64,000 bases of DNA from Clostridia bacterium (GTDB lineage Bacteria; Bacillota; Clostridia; Oscillospirales; RGIG8002). The notes under the pieces are model-generated. The model was not told the origin of the DNA. It saw nothing but the letters and a program-made list of their open reading frames with translations, and ran no database searches. Below, one piece after another: positions 32,047-41,509 of this stretch. The stretch lies in NCBI GenBank assembly GCA_017620395.1, contig JAFZQJ010000020.1, forward strand, positions 1 through 64,000. Direction: 5' to 3'. A program made the position numbers and the translations under genes. Positions within the stretch are counted from its first letter, which is position 1, and each line of letters begins with the position of its first letter.

Positions 32047-34947
32047 ATGAAAAATACGATACTCGTCAAACGTTTTACGGCGTTGATTCTTACGTTGGCG
32101 CTTGCGCTGTCCTTCGTCGGCGTACTGCCTGCCGCCGCGGAAACGGCGAGCTTTGACGGATTCATCTACAACGGCGATTTCGAGCTCGGAAGCGCGGGCG
32201 CGTGGAATATGGCGGGCACCTATTCTATCGTCGCCGGCGGCCACGACGGCAGCGGCTACTGCATCAGAGCAGCCGGAGCCGCGTACTCGAAGGCGTATCA
32301 GGACGTGACCGTCGAGCCGAACACCGACTACCGGCTGTCCGGCTGGGTGAAACGCGAAGCGGGCGTCGGCGCGCATTACCTTTACGCGAAGGGACTCGCC
32401 GTCAGCACGCTTGAAACGCTGAATAATACCAACCCGTGGCACAGATACGCAACGCCGGACTGGTACTGGTTCATGTGGGATTTCAACAGCGGGGACAATA
32501 CGCAGATCAGCGTTCGCATAGAAATCGAAGACGCGGCGTCGGTATGCCTTTACGACGATATAAACCTCCGCAAGCTGACCTCCTCGGACAAGGCCGGCTA
32601 TCTCACCAACGGAAACTTTGAGGCCGGCATCCCGAACGGCTGGCAGCCGAGCGGAAACTCCTCCGTTGTCGCCGGCGGATACAGCGGCAGCTACGCTATG
32701 CGGGTCGACGGTCTCGTCAAGCAGTATATCCGCGTCGACTCCATGAGCGACTACCGCGTGACCGTGATGGCGAAGCGCGTCAGCGGTACGGGCAGCCACG
32801 AGATCCGCGTGCAGAAAGGCACGAACGTCTACGAGGCGATAAACGGCACGAACGGCGTTTTCAGCAATGCGACGGACGGATGGGAGGAGCATTCCTTCGA
32901 GTTCAACTCCGGCAAGACGACGCAGGTGGCGCTTTTCCTCGCGGCGCTCGACGCGGGAACCGTCTACCTCTACGATAACGTGACCGTGAAGAAGATAAAC
33001 AACCCCGCGCCCGACTACTCAAACGTCATGAAGGGCGACGTCGACCTCGACGGCGGCGTTGACGCCGACGATCTTGAACTTATCCGCACTCTCGGAGGCG
33101 CCGCCGAAGGCGCGGCCGCCTACGCCGCGGATATGAACTGCGACGGCAGAATCACACCCGAAGATTTACAAATGCTCGACGATTACCTCGCGATGGGAGA
33201 CAACGCGATCATGGCGCTCTATCCGACGCAGGGCGAGACCGTCGCAAACGGCAACTGGCAGATAGACGAGCTGCTTCACGACTACTATCCCGGCAAGTCG
33301 GACGACTACTCCGGCATCTACTTCGGCATGGGAACGCACACCAACCAGTATGCGCGCGATCCGGTCGTTCTGCGGTGGATAGGCAACGCGGGAAGGAAGA
33401 GCTACACAATTCTCCTTACTCACGAGGTCGATCCCGAGACCGGCGCGCCCGACTTCACGAACGCCAAATCGTACGTCGCCCGCGGCACCGAGTTGAGTAT
33501 ACAGAATCTGCTCGTCGACACGGACTACTACTGGATGATAGAAGGCGGCGGCGAATTCGCCGCCGGCGTATTCCATACCGCGAAGACCGTCCGCACATTC
33601 TATATCGACGGAGTCACAAACAGCCGCGACCTCGGCGGATGGCTGACCGAGGACGGTCTGGCGAGAGTGAGATACGACGTCGCGTTCCGCAGCGCGCACT
33701 TCGATCACATAACCTCCGCGGGCAGAACCGCGGTCGCCGACCTCGGTCTTAAGACGGATATCGACCTGCGCGCCGACGGCGAAGGACTCGTCGCCCCGCT
33801 CGGCGACGACGTGACCTGGCTCCGCGCGGGCCCGGACGGCACGGCGATGTACTACACGACCGGAGGCAACAGCATAAGCAACCTCAAGGGCTCGTACACG
33901 CAGGGCACGATCGCCGCGCTTCGCGTATTTACCAACCCCGCGAATCTGCCGGCGTGCTTCCATTGCGCCTACGGCCGCGACCGTACCGGCACGGTAGGCT
34001 TCCTCCTGCTCGGCATGCTCGGCGTTTCGTATTACGATATAGTGAAGGAATACGAAATGACCTTCCTGTCATACGTAGGCGAGCAGAATATGACGATAAG
34101 ATCCGACGAGGCGGCCACAAAGACGCTCAACTGGATAATGGAGACGTATCCCGCGGATTCTCTCAAGGAATCTACGGAGAAGTATCTGCTCGCCGCAGGG
34201 CTCAAGGCGGACGAGATAACGGCGATACGCAAAAACCTGCTTGAAGCGGCGGACGGCACGCCCATCAAAGCGGACAGCATCGAGGTAACGACTCTTCCGC
34301 GCAGGCTTTCCTTCCTTGAGGGGAAGGGCAGACTCCTTGTTGTGGGCGGCAAGATAACCGTCCGCTACAACGTCGGCGTCACCGAGGAGATTTGGATGGA
34401 AAAATCCATGGTCAGCGGCTTCGACAACACGATTGTCGGCCCGCAGACGCTGACTGTGGAATACATGGGAGCGACCACGACCTACGACATCGAGATAACT
34501 CCGAAGAGCATAAAAAGTATAGAGATAACCTCCCTGCCGGCGAAGCTGGAATACGTCGAGGGCGAGGAGTTCGATCCCGCCGGACTTGAGGTCACGGCGT
34601 ATTACGATAACGACACGAGCGAAACGCTCGCCGCGGACGCGTATACGCTCGAAGGCTTCGTGTCGTCGCCCGGCGAGCATACGGTAACCGTATCCGCCGG
34701 AGGCTTCTCCGACAGCTTTGCCGTTACCGTAGTCAGCGGCGCGATGCCCGGCGATATTGACGGCGACGGCGAAATAAGCGTCAACGACGCGCTTATGGCG
34801 CTCCGCGTCGCGGCGAAGCTCGCGGCCTTCGCCGACGAGGCTCAGTTCAGACTCGCTGACGTCGACCGCGATGGCGAGATTACCGTTGCCGACGCTCTGA
34901 TGATCCTCCGCGTCGCCGCGAAGCTCGCCGATCCGGGCACGCTTTAG
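32047..34947 (+). CDS. Secreted dockerin-bearing HCx5R phosphatase with two CBM-like modules (paralogue 2)
   Basis: 966 residues. A signal peptide (about 1-32) is followed by two CBM-like modules (about 35-180 and 184-320). A central dockerin-like pair (about 325-385) has GDVDLDGGVDADDLEL and MNCDGRITPEDLQM. The linker/fibronectin-like region follows, then a phosphatase domain with HCAYGRDRTGT (catalytic Cys 640), two Ig-like modules (about 740-895) and a C-terminal dockerin (about 898-966; GDIDGDGEISVNDALMALRV and DRDGEITVADALMILRV). The first CBM replaces the FETG/KRVSG signature with FELG/KREAG, as in the second CBM of paralogue 5, so the two modules are close relatives. The start is the ATG after AAAGGAG. 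It lacks its own promoter and may be co-transcribed with paralogue 1. Confidence 0.9.
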   Translation: MKNTILVKRFTALILTLALALSFVGVLPAAAETASFDGFIYNGDFELGSAGAWNMAGTYSIVAGGHDGSGYCIRAAGAAYSKAYQDVTVEPNTDYRLSGWVKREAGVGAHYLYAKGLAVSTLETLNNTNPWHRYATPDWYWFMWDFNSGDNTQISVRIEIEDAASVCLYDDINLRKLTSSDKAGYLTNGNFEAGIPNGWQPSGNSSVVAGGYSGSYAMRVDGLVKQYIRVDSMSDYRVTVMAKRVSGTGSHEIRVQKGTNVYEAINGTNGVFSNATDGWEEHSFEFNSGKTTQVALFLAALDAGTVYLYDNVTVKKINNPAPDYSNVMKGDVDLDGGVDADDLELIRTLGGAAEGAAAYAADMNCDGRITPEDLQMLDDYLAMGDNAIMALYPTQGETVANGNWQIDELLHDYYPGKSDDYSGIYFGMGTHTNQYARDPVVLRWIGNAGRKSYTILLTHEVDPETGAPDFTNAKSYVARGTELSIQNLLVDTDYYWMIEGGGEFAAGVFHTAKTVRTFYIDGVTNSRDLGGWLTEDGLARVRYDVAFRSAHFDHITSAGRTAVADLGLKTDIDLRADGEGLVAPLGDDVTWLRAGPDGTAMYYTTGGNSISNLKGSYTQGTIAALRVFTNPANLPACFHCAYGRDRTGTVGFLLLGMLGVSYYDIVKEYEMTFLSYVGEQNMTIRSDEAATKTLNWIMETYPADSLKESTEKYLLAAGLKADEITAIRKNLLEAADGTPIKADSIEVTTLPRRLSFLEGKGRLLVVGGKITVRYNVGVTEEIWMEKSMVSGFDNTIVGPQTLTVEYMGATTTYDIEITPKSIKSIEITSLPAKLEYVEGEEFDPAGLEVTAYYDNDTSETLAADAYTLEGFVSSPGEHTVTVSAGGFSDSFAVTVVSGAMPGDIDGDGEISVNDALMALRVAAKLAAFADEAQFRLADVDRDGEITVADALMILRVAAKLADPGTL

Positions 34948-35002
34948 GATTTTTCTTAAAAGCCGCCGCAACGGGCGAAGCCCCCGATAATTACGAAAAA
35001 CG

Positions 35003-35034
35003 CGACGCCTCCCGCACGGGAGGCGTCGTGTTTG
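35003..35034 (+). terminator. Terminator after paralogue 2
   Basis: A perfect 11-bp stem CGACGCCTCCC / GGGAGGCGTCG with loop GCAC is followed by TGTTTGTTT. Confidence 0.88.
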
Positions 35035-35048
35035 TTTCAAACTACCGC

Positions 35049-35077
35049 TTGACTGTACGCGTAAAAAATGATAAAAT
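35049..35077 (+). promoter_or_regulatory. Promoter of phosphatase paralogue 3
   Basis: TTGACT (35049-35054), 17 bases, TAAAAT (35072-35077), placed right behind the terminator of paralogue 2. Confidence 0.8.
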
Positions 35078-35093
35078 AAACTTGTGCAAATAT

Positions 35094-35113
35094 ACGCCGC
35101 CTTCACGCGGCGT
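35094..35113 (+). promoter_or_regulatory. 5'-UTR hairpin before phosphatase paralogue 3
   Basis: A 7-bp stem ACGCCGC / GCGGCGT with a 6-base loop ends five bases before the Shine-Dalgarno GAGGAGG. Confidence 0.7.
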
Positions 35114-35132
35114 TACAGAGGAGGAAATAATT

Positions 35133-38100
35133 ATGAAAAAGACGTTCTTCGGCAGCCGCGTGCTTGCGGTCGTTCTGACGCTTGCGATGGTGCTTTCCTT
35201 CGCGGGAGTTCTCCCGCTGGGGATCACCGCGTCCGCGGCGGACCCGAGCTTTGACGGCTACATCTACAACGGCGACTTCGAAACAGGCACGGCAAGTCCG
35301 TGGAAACTGAACAGCGGATCGTCTATCGTTACCGGCGGCCATAACGGCAGCGGATACGCCGTTCGCTTTCAATCTTCCAGCGCGTGGTCGTACTTTTATC
35401 AGAAAGTCAACATTCAGCCCGACACCGATTACCGCGTGACCTTCTGGGTCAAACGCGTTGCCGGAACGAGTTCACACAATATTTACATCTACGATCCGAA
35501 TGACACCAATAACATTCGCCCCGGTATAAACGGCACAAAGCAGTGGTTCAATTATACCAGTGATGAATGGGTGAAGCACGTTTTTGAGTTTAACAGCGGA
35601 ACGCTGACAACTGTTGGTATTTACTTTAAAAATTCAAAAGCGGATGACGTCTTCCTCTATGACGACATCTCCTTAAAGGAGTTGCCGACTCCGAGCTTTG
35701 ACGGCTATATCTACAACGGCGACTTCGAGACGGGCGACGAAGCGCACTGGACTCTCCCGAAGGGCGCGTCCATCGTCGCGGGCGGCCACGACGGCAGCGA
35801 CTTCTGCGCGAAGCTTGCTGCCAGCGCTCCGGGCAAGCAGTGGGAGCACATCAAGCAGGTCATCTCCGTCGAGCCGAACTCCGACTACCGCCTCACCGGC
35901 TGGGTGAAGCGCGTCAGCGGCTCCGGCGCCCACTACCTCTACGCGCAGGGCCCCGCCAACGAGAAGCTGACTCAGCTCAACGATACCCACCAGTGGTTCA
36001 CCTACGCCAACGAGGACTGGGTGCAGCACGTCTGGGAGTTCAACAGCGCGTCCTTCGAGTCCATCACGATCTATATGATGATCGAGGATCCCGACTCCGT
36101 CTTCCTCTATGACGACGTCACGCTCGAGAAGCTCGCCACCGCGAGCTCCGACGGATACATCACCAACGGCGACTTCGAGACCGGCGTCGGCAGCGGCTGG
36201 ATAATCAACAGCACCTCCTCCATCGTCGAGGGCGGACGCAACGGCAGCGGCCACGCGCTGAAGCTCGAGGGCGGCTACGGCAAGAACGTCAAGCAGGCCG
36301 TCAAGGTCGACGGTATGACCGACTACGCTCTGACCGTCCGCGTCAAGCGCGTCAGCGGCACCGGAACGCATAAGTTCTTCGTCCAGAACGGCGACAACGT
36401 CATCGAGCCGCTCGACGGTTATGACGGCACCATAGACGACACCGGCGACGAATGGTGCGAGCACGTCTACAAGTTCAACTCCGGGAAGACGACTCAGATA
36501 ACCGTCTTCCTTCAGATTGTCGACGGCAGTTCCGCTTTCCTCTATGACGACATAACGATGGCGCCGATCACCGGCCCCGACTACAGTCACGTTCTGAAGG
36601 GCGACGTCGATCTCGACGGCGACCTCGATAAGAACGACGTTACGCTGCTTCAGCAGCACCTTGACGGCGAGATCACGCTCGAGGGCGAAGCCGCCTATGC
36701 CGCCGATATGAACTACGACGGCGCGATCACCGCGGACGACGTCGCGCTTCTGCGCGGCTTCTTCTCCGAAGAGGGAGCCGCCGTGCTCCTTTACCCGATA
36801 AACGGCGAGGAAGTCGCCAAGGGCGCGTGGCAGGTCGACACGCTGCTCGAGGACTACACTCCCGGCAAGTCCGACGGCTATTCCGGCATCGGCGCGCGCA
36901 AGGATCAGTACGCACGCGACGATATCGAGCTTCACTGGCTCGTTCCGCGGGGCGGGGCGCGCAGCTATCATCTGCTGCTCGCGGATAACCCCGACCTGAG
37001 AGGCGCCAAGGAGTATCTCATCCAGAACAACAACGAGGAGCATCAGGGCATGACCCTGCAGAACCTCCTCGTCGATACCGATTACTACTGGGCAATCGAC
37101 GTCAACGGAGCTCAGTCCGCGGTCGGCACCTTCCACACCGCGAATACCGTCAGCACCCTCTGGATCGAAGGCGTTTCCAACACCCGCGACCTCGGCGGCT
37201 GGATCACCGAAGACGGCCTTTACAGAGTCAAATATAACGTCGCTTTCCGCGGCGCCAGATTCGATAACATCACCGACGCGGGCCTTGCCGCCGTCGCCGA
37301 CCTCGGCATAAAGACCGATGTAGACCTGCGCACGCAGAACGAGGGCGTTCAGGCGCCGCTCGGCGATCTTGCGGCATGGCACCTCGTCGGCAGCAGCGGC
37401 GCGGCTATGTACTATTCCGATGAAGCCGCTTCCATCGGCAACCTGACGAGTCCCTATGTCGCGGGTACCGTCGAAGGCGTCCGCGTTTACGCCGACGCGA
37501 GCAACTTCCCGGCGTACTTCCACTGCAGCTACGGCCGCGACCGTACCGGCACGCTCGGCCTTATGCTGCTCGGTCTGTGCGGAGTCGGCAGAAACGACAT
37601 CCTCGCGGATTACGAGTTGACCTTCCTCTCCGAGTGGGGCGGCGGCGGCATCAGCGCCAGCGGCCACACCAAGCTGCTTACCAGGACGATGGACTGGCTG
37701 CAGGAGACCTACGCTCCCGAGGGAACGCTGAAAGAAGCGGTCGAGGGATACCTGCTCTCCGCGGGTCTTACCGCCGACGAGATCTCCGCTGTCCGCGCGA
37801 ATATGCTCGAGCGCATCGGCGGAGAGCCTGAGGCGACCGGCGTCGAGGTCACCGCCTTGCCGGACAAAACCGCTTACCTCGAGGGCAAGGATGAGCTCGA
37901 CGTTACCGGAGCCAAGCTTACCGTGTATTACGACGACGATTCCTCCGAAGAGATTGACGTCACCGCGGACATGGTCAGCGGATTCGACAACACCGCCGTC
38001 GGCCCGCAGACGCTGACGGTCACTTACGGTGAGTTCACCGCGACTTTCGAGATCGAGATAACCGCGAAATCGCTTACCGGCATCGACGTCACCGTCCTGC

Positions 38101-38747
38101 CGGGCAAGCTCGACTACGTCGAGGGCGAGGAGTTCGATCCCGCCGGACTTGAGATCACGGCGTATTACGATAACGACACGAGCGAAGTGCTCGCCGCGGA
38201 CGCGTATACGCTCGAGGGGTTCGAATCCACCGTCGGCGAGCACGTTATAACGGTCTCCTACGGCGGAAAGACCGCCGCGTTTACGGTGAACGTCGCCGCA
38301 AAGACGCTTGAAAGCATCGAGGTCACCGCGCTCCCGACCAAGCTCGAATACGTCGAGGGCGAGGAGTTCGACGCGGAAGGAATCGAAGTGACGGCGTACT
38401 ATGACAATAATACGTCCGAAGTGCTCGCCGCGGACGCGTATACGCTCGAGGGTTTCGAATCCACAGTCGGCGAGCATATCGTCACCGTCACCTACGGCGA
38501 AAAAACGGACACCTTCACCGTGACGGTCGTTAAGAAAGTCATTCCCGGCGATATCGACGGCGACGGCGAAATAAGCGTCAACGACGCTCTCCTGGCGCTC
38601 CGCGTCGCAGCGCAGCTCGCGACGTTTGAGGATGAGGCTCAGTTCAGAATCGCCGACGTCGACCACGACGGTGAGATCACCGTTTCCGACGCGCTGCGCA
38701 TACTGCGCGTCGCCGCGAAGATAGCGGATCCGAGCAGTTTAGTGTAA
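35133..38747 (+). CDS. Secreted dockerin-bearing HCx5R phosphatase with three CBM-like modules (paralogue 3, largest)
   Basis: 1204 residues. The order is signal peptide (about 1-38; ending TASAAD), three CBM-like modules (about 40-185, 188-330, 335-480), and a central dockerin-like pair (about 485-550; GDVDLDGDLDKNDVTL and MNYDGAITADDVALL). Then come a linker and a phosphatase domain with HCSYGRDRTGT (catalytic Cys 798). Three Ig-like modules follow (about 905-1135); the last two are near copies of each other (YVEGEEFD....EVTAYYDN.TSEVLAADAYTLEGFESTVGEH in pieces). A C-terminal dockerin ends the protein (about 1138-1204). At base level one Ig-like module is almost identical to one in paralogue 2, which points to recent exchange. 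It has its own promoter and terminator. Confidence 0.9.
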   Translation: MKKTFFGSRVLAVVLTLAMVLSFAGVLPLGITASAADPSFDGYIYNGDFETGTASPWKLNSGSSIVTGGHNGSGYAVRFQSSSAWSYFYQKVNIQPDTDYRVTFWVKRVAGTSSHNIYIYDPNDTNNIRPGINGTKQWFNYTSDEWVKHVFEFNSGTLTTVGIYFKNSKADDVFLYDDISLKELPTPSFDGYIYNGDFETGDEAHWTLPKGASIVAGGHDGSDFCAKLAASAPGKQWEHIKQVISVEPNSDYRLTGWVKRVSGSGAHYLYAQGPANEKLTQLNDTHQWFTYANEDWVQHVWEFNSASFESITIYMMIEDPDSVFLYDDVTLEKLATASSDGYITNGDFETGVGSGWIINSTSSIVEGGRNGSGHALKLEGGYGKNVKQAVKVDGMTDYALTVRVKRVSGTGTHKFFVQNGDNVIEPLDGYDGTIDDTGDEWCEHVYKFNSGKTTQITVFLQIVDGSSAFLYDDITMAPITGPDYSHVLKGDVDLDGDLDKNDVTLLQQHLDGEITLEGEAAYAADMNYDGAITADDVALLRGFFSEEGAAVLLYPINGEEVAKGAWQVDTLLEDYTPGKSDGYSGIGARKDQYARDDIELHWLVPRGGARSYHLLLADNPDLRGAKEYLIQNNNEEHQGMTLQNLLVDTDYYWAIDVNGAQSAVGTFHTANTVSTLWIEGVSNTRDLGGWITEDGLYRVKYNVAFRGARFDNITDAGLAAVADLGIKTDVDLRTQNEGVQAPLGDLAAWHLVGSSGAAMYYSDEAASIGNLTSPYVAGTVEGVRVYADASNFPAYFHCSYGRDRTGTLGLMLLGLCGVGRNDILADYELTFLSEWGGGGISASGHTKLLTRTMDWLQETYAPEGTLKEAVEGYLLSAGLTADEISAVRANMLERIGGEPEATGVEVTALPDKTAYLEGKDELDVTGAKLTVYYDDDSSEEIDVTADMVSGFDNTAVGPQTLTVTYGEFTATFEIEITAKSLTGIDVTVLPGKLDYVEGEEFDPAGLEITAYYDNDTSEVLAADAYTLEGFESTVGEHVITVSYGGKTAAFTVNVAAKTLESIEVTALPTKLEYVEGEEFDAEGIEVTAYYDNNTSEVLAADAYTLEGFESTVGEHIVTVTYGEKTDTFTVTVVKKVIPGDIDGDGEISVNDALLALRVAAQLATFEDEAQFRIADVDHDGEITVSDALRILRVAAKIADPSSLV

Positions 38748-38788
38748 TACGAACACGGGCTATCATTTCCGCCTGAATAATGGATTTC

Positions 38789-38826
38789 CGGCAGCTCCCT
38801 CTCGATAAAGGGAGCTGCCGTTTTTT
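38789..38826 (+). terminator. Terminator after paralogue 3
   Basis: A perfect 12-bp stem CGGCAGCTCCCT / AGGGAGCTGCCG with an 8-base loop is followed by TTTTTT. Confidence 0.95.
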
Positions 38827-38866
38827 GCCGTAATTACTCAATGACAATAGCAGCCGTTTTTCCTTA

Positions 38867-38895
38867 TTGATTTATCGGTCGTGAAATGCTATAAT
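38867..38895 (+). promoter_or_regulatory. Promoter of phosphatase paralogue 4
   Basis: TTGATT (38867-38872), 17 bases, TATAAT (38890-38895). The bases GAAATGCTATAATCA are shared with the promoter of paralogue 5. Confidence 0.85.
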
Positions 38896-38915
38896 CATAG
38901 TATAATGATCTCGCG

Positions 38916-38933
38916 CCGCGTCAATTGACGCGG
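38916..38933 (+). promoter_or_regulatory. 5'-UTR palindrome before phosphatase paralogue 4
   Basis: CCGCGTCAATTGACGCGG is a perfect 18-base palindrome. As RNA it forms a 7-bp stem with an AAUU loop next to the Shine-Dalgarno GGAAAGG. Confidence 0.75.
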
Positions 38934-38950
38934 GGAAAGGAACGCTGGAT

Positions 38951-41374
38951 ATGAAAAGGACTTTTATCGGAGGCCGCGTTATTGCGGTCGTTCTGACGCT
39001 GGTGATGCTCGTGACGTGCGCGGGTGTGATTCCGCCCGCGCTGACCGCATCCGCCGCGAACGCGAGCTTCGACGGCTTCATCTACAACGGCGATTTCGAG
39101 ACCGGCGCGGCAAGCGGCTGGAATCTCGGCAAATCCGCAACCATAGTTGCGGGCGGCCACGACGGCAGCGGCTACGCGATGCGCTTCGCCGGCACGGCGT
39201 GGGCGAACTGCAATCAGTCGATAACCGTTAAGGCGAACACCGCCTACCGTATTTCCGGCTGGGTGAAGCGCGTTTCCGGCACCGGTGCGCATCACTTCTA
39301 CGCGCAGAACGGCAGCGGCCAGAACTGCGAAAAGTTGAACGGCACACAGACCTGGTTCTCATACGCCGGCGACAGGTGGATACAGCACGTGCTGGATTTC
39401 AACAGCGGTTCAAGCACCTCTTTGAAGTTTTACATAAGCATAGAGGACCCCGACTCGGTGTTCCTCTATGACGACATACTCATCGAGGAACTCGGCCCCG
39501 GCAGCGGCGACGGCTGCGTGAGAAACGGAGACTTCGAGCTCGGCACGGCCGGCGGCTGGCTGATAAACGGCGCCTCGACCTTCTATCCCGGCGGCAGGAA
39601 CGGGAGCGACTATGCAATCAGGCTTATGGGCGATCCCGGCGTCTGCACGAAGCAGTCGATCAGAGTCAAGGGCATGACCGATTACCGCCTCACGGTACAC
39701 TCGAAGCGTTCGAGAGGCACCGGCAGGAATCAGGTTTCCGTTCGCAGGGGCGACACGGTCATCGGGTTCGCGAACGGCGCTGACGGAATAATCGCCGAGA
39801 CCGAGCGCGAATGGTTCGAGCACGTTTACGAATTCAACAGCGGACCGGCCACTCAGATAACCGTTTTTCTGCAGATGCTCGACAGCGGCGCGAGCTTTTA
39901 CTACGACGATATTACGCTTGAAGAGATCACCGGTCCCGACTACAGCGGCGTTATAAAGGGCGACGTCGACGGCGACGGCGACCTCTCCGCCTCGGACGCA
40001 GCGCTCGCGAGCGCTCACGTCGCAGGCGAAACGCAGCTTGAAGGCTCCGCATTCTACGCGGCTGATATGGACTGCGACGGCAGCGTGACCGCAGACGACG
40101 TCGCTCTGCTGGAGCTTGTGCTCGATCCCGAGAACAACGCGGCAGTTCCGATTTATCCCATTAGGGGAGAAGAGGTAGCCAGAGGAGCGTGGCAGGTGGA
40201 GGAGCTTTTCGCCGACGACTACACGCCCGGCAAATCGGACGCCTATTCGAACATCGCCGCGCGCAACGATCAGTACGCGCGCGATCCCGTTGTACTGCGC
40301 TGGGCGTCTCGCGTACCGCAGCGGAGCTATACCGTTTTGCTCGCGGATAACTCCGGACTCAGGAACGCAAAGAGGTATATCGCGCAGGAAACGACGCTTT
40401 CGGTGCAAAACCTTCTTGCGGATACGGATTACTACTGGGCGGTCGAAATCGCCGGAGTACGCTCCGCGGTCGGAACCTTCCACACGGCGAAGACCGTGCG
40501 CACGCTTTGGATCGAAGGCGTTTCCAACACCCGCGACCTCGGCGGCTGGGTGACGGAGGACGGGCAGTACCGTGTGAAACAGAACGTTGCCTTCCGCGGC
40601 GCGAAATTCGACGATATAACCGACGCCGGCAGGACGGCGGTCGCGGACCTCGGTCTGAAGACGGACGTCGACCTGCGCACGCAGAGCGAAGGCGTTCAGG
40701 CGCCGCTCGGCGATCTTGCGGAATGGTATCTCGTCGGCCCGAACGGAGCCGCGATGTATTACACCGACAGCTCGAGTTCGATTTCAAACCTCACAGGCGG
40801 ACACGTCAGAGGTACGATAAACGCCATCCGCGTCTACGCCGACTCGAGCAAGTTCCCGGCGTATTTCCACTGCAGCTACGGCCGCGACCGCACCGGCACG
40901 CTGGCGTTCCTGCTGCTCGGTATGCTCGGCGTTTCCAGGCTTGATATACAGAGGGATTACGAAATGACCTTCCTGTCGCAGTTCGGCGGAGGCGGAGGCA
41001 GCGCGGCCGCCGCGCTGGCGTCGCTCAATAAGACGATCGACTGGGTGACTGCGAATTACGCGGTCGGCGGCACGCTGAAGGAGTCCTGCGAAGCGTACCT
41101 GCGCGCTGCGGGACTGACAAATGCCGAAATTGCGGCGATACGCGCGAATATGCTTGAGCCTAACACGGTTGACGAGCCGCTTCCCGGCGACGTTGACGGC
41201 GACGGCGAGGTCACGGTCGCGGACGCGCTCTCGGCGCTCCGTGCGTCGGTCGGGCTCGCGGAGCTCGGCGAAGAAGCCTTCGCCGCCGCGGACGTCGACG
41301 CCGACGGCGCGATAACGGTTTCGGACGCGCTCCGCATACTCCGCGCCGCGGCAGGCCTTGCGGCGGGAGCTTAA
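38951..41374 (+). CDS. Secreted dockerin-bearing HCx5R phosphatase with two CBM-like modules (paralogue 4, smallest)
   Basis: 807 residues. A signal peptide (about 1-36) is followed by two CBM-like modules (about 38-183 and 188-330) and a central dockerin-like pair (about 335-395; GDVDGDGDLSASDAAL and MDCDGSVTADDVALL). The phosphatase domain (about 525-735) has VSNTRDLGGW, TDVDLRTQSEGV and HCSYGRDRTGT (catalytic Cys 641). The C-terminal dockerin (about 742-807) follows directly; no Ig-like module is present, so this is the minimal form of the family. It has its own promoter, leader hairpin and terminator. Confidence 0.9.
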   Translation: MKRTFIGGRVIAVVLTLVMLVTCAGVIPPALTASAANASFDGFIYNGDFETGAASGWNLGKSATIVAGGHDGSGYAMRFAGTAWANCNQSITVKANTAYRISGWVKRVSGTGAHHFYAQNGSGQNCEKLNGTQTWFSYAGDRWIQHVLDFNSGSSTSLKFYISIEDPDSVFLYDDILIEELGPGSGDGCVRNGDFELGTAGGWLINGASTFYPGGRNGSDYAIRLMGDPGVCTKQSIRVKGMTDYRLTVHSKRSRGTGRNQVSVRRGDTVIGFANGADGIIAETEREWFEHVYEFNSGPATQITVFLQMLDSGASFYYDDITLEEITGPDYSGVIKGDVDGDGDLSASDAALASAHVAGETQLEGSAFYAADMDCDGSVTADDVALLELVLDPENNAAVPIYPIRGEEVARGAWQVEELFADDYTPGKSDAYSNIAARNDQYARDPVVLRWASRVPQRSYTVLLADNSGLRNAKRYIAQETTLSVQNLLADTDYYWAVEIAGVRSAVGTFHTAKTVRTLWIEGVSNTRDLGGWVTEDGQYRVKQNVAFRGAKFDDITDAGRTAVADLGLKTDVDLRTQSEGVQAPLGDLAEWYLVGPNGAAMYYTDSSSSISNLTGGHVRGTINAIRVYADSSKFPAYFHCSYGRDRTGTLAFLLLGMLGVSRLDIQRDYEMTFLSQFGGGGGSAAAALASLNKTIDWVTANYAVGGTLKESCEAYLRAAGLTNAEIAAIRANMLEPNTVDEPLPGDVDGDGEVTVADALSALRASVGLAELGEEAFAAADVDADGAITVSDALRILRAAAGLAAGA

Positions 41375-41391
41375 ATGAAATACGTACTTTA

Positions 41392-41422
41392 CGGCGCCTC
41401 CTAACGGAGGCGCCGGTGTTTT
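41392..41422 (+). terminator. Terminator after paralogue 4
   Basis: A perfect 10-bp stem CGGCGCCTCC / GGAGGCGCCG with loop TAAC is followed by GTGTTTTT. Confidence 0.88.
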
Positions 41423-41427
41423 TCCGC

Positions 41428-41456
41428 TTGATTTATTCGCGTTGAAATGCTATAAT
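41428..41456 (+). promoter_or_regulatory. Promoter of phosphatase paralogue 5
   Basis: TTGATT (41428-41433), 17 bases, TATAAT (41451-41456), six bases behind the previous terminator. Confidence 0.85.
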
Positions 41457-41476
41457 CAAATCATCAAATAATCTCG

Positions 41477-41494
41477 CGCCGCGGCAACGCGGCG
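41477..41494 (+). promoter_or_regulatory. 5'-UTR hairpin before phosphatase paralogue 5
   Basis: A 7-bp stem CGCCGCG / CGCGGCG closes a GCAA (GNRA-type) tetraloop and ends two bases before the Shine-Dalgarno AAGGGG. The left flank ATCTCGCGCCGCG is shared with the leader of paralogue 4, but the right arm differs so as to keep pairing. Confidence 0.75.
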
Positions 41495-41509
41495 GAAGGG
41501 GCGCTGAAT

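Noticed and set aside
34310-34335. Resemblance of CCTTGAGGGGAAGG in paralogue 2 to the DUF559-flanking repeat
   Set aside because: Only 14 bases match, the site is inside a coding module (FLEGKG), and the paralogues have related codons there. Chance similarity is likely.
35673-38666. Very long open frame on the minus strand opposite phosphatase paralogue 3 (and similar ones opposite other paralogues, purA and the rhamnosidase)
   Set aside because: These are mirror frames caused by high GC at third positions. They lack Shine-Dalgarno motifs, and the translated sequences (rich in Arg, Val, Ala, Gly) resemble no protein, while the plus strand has clear domains.
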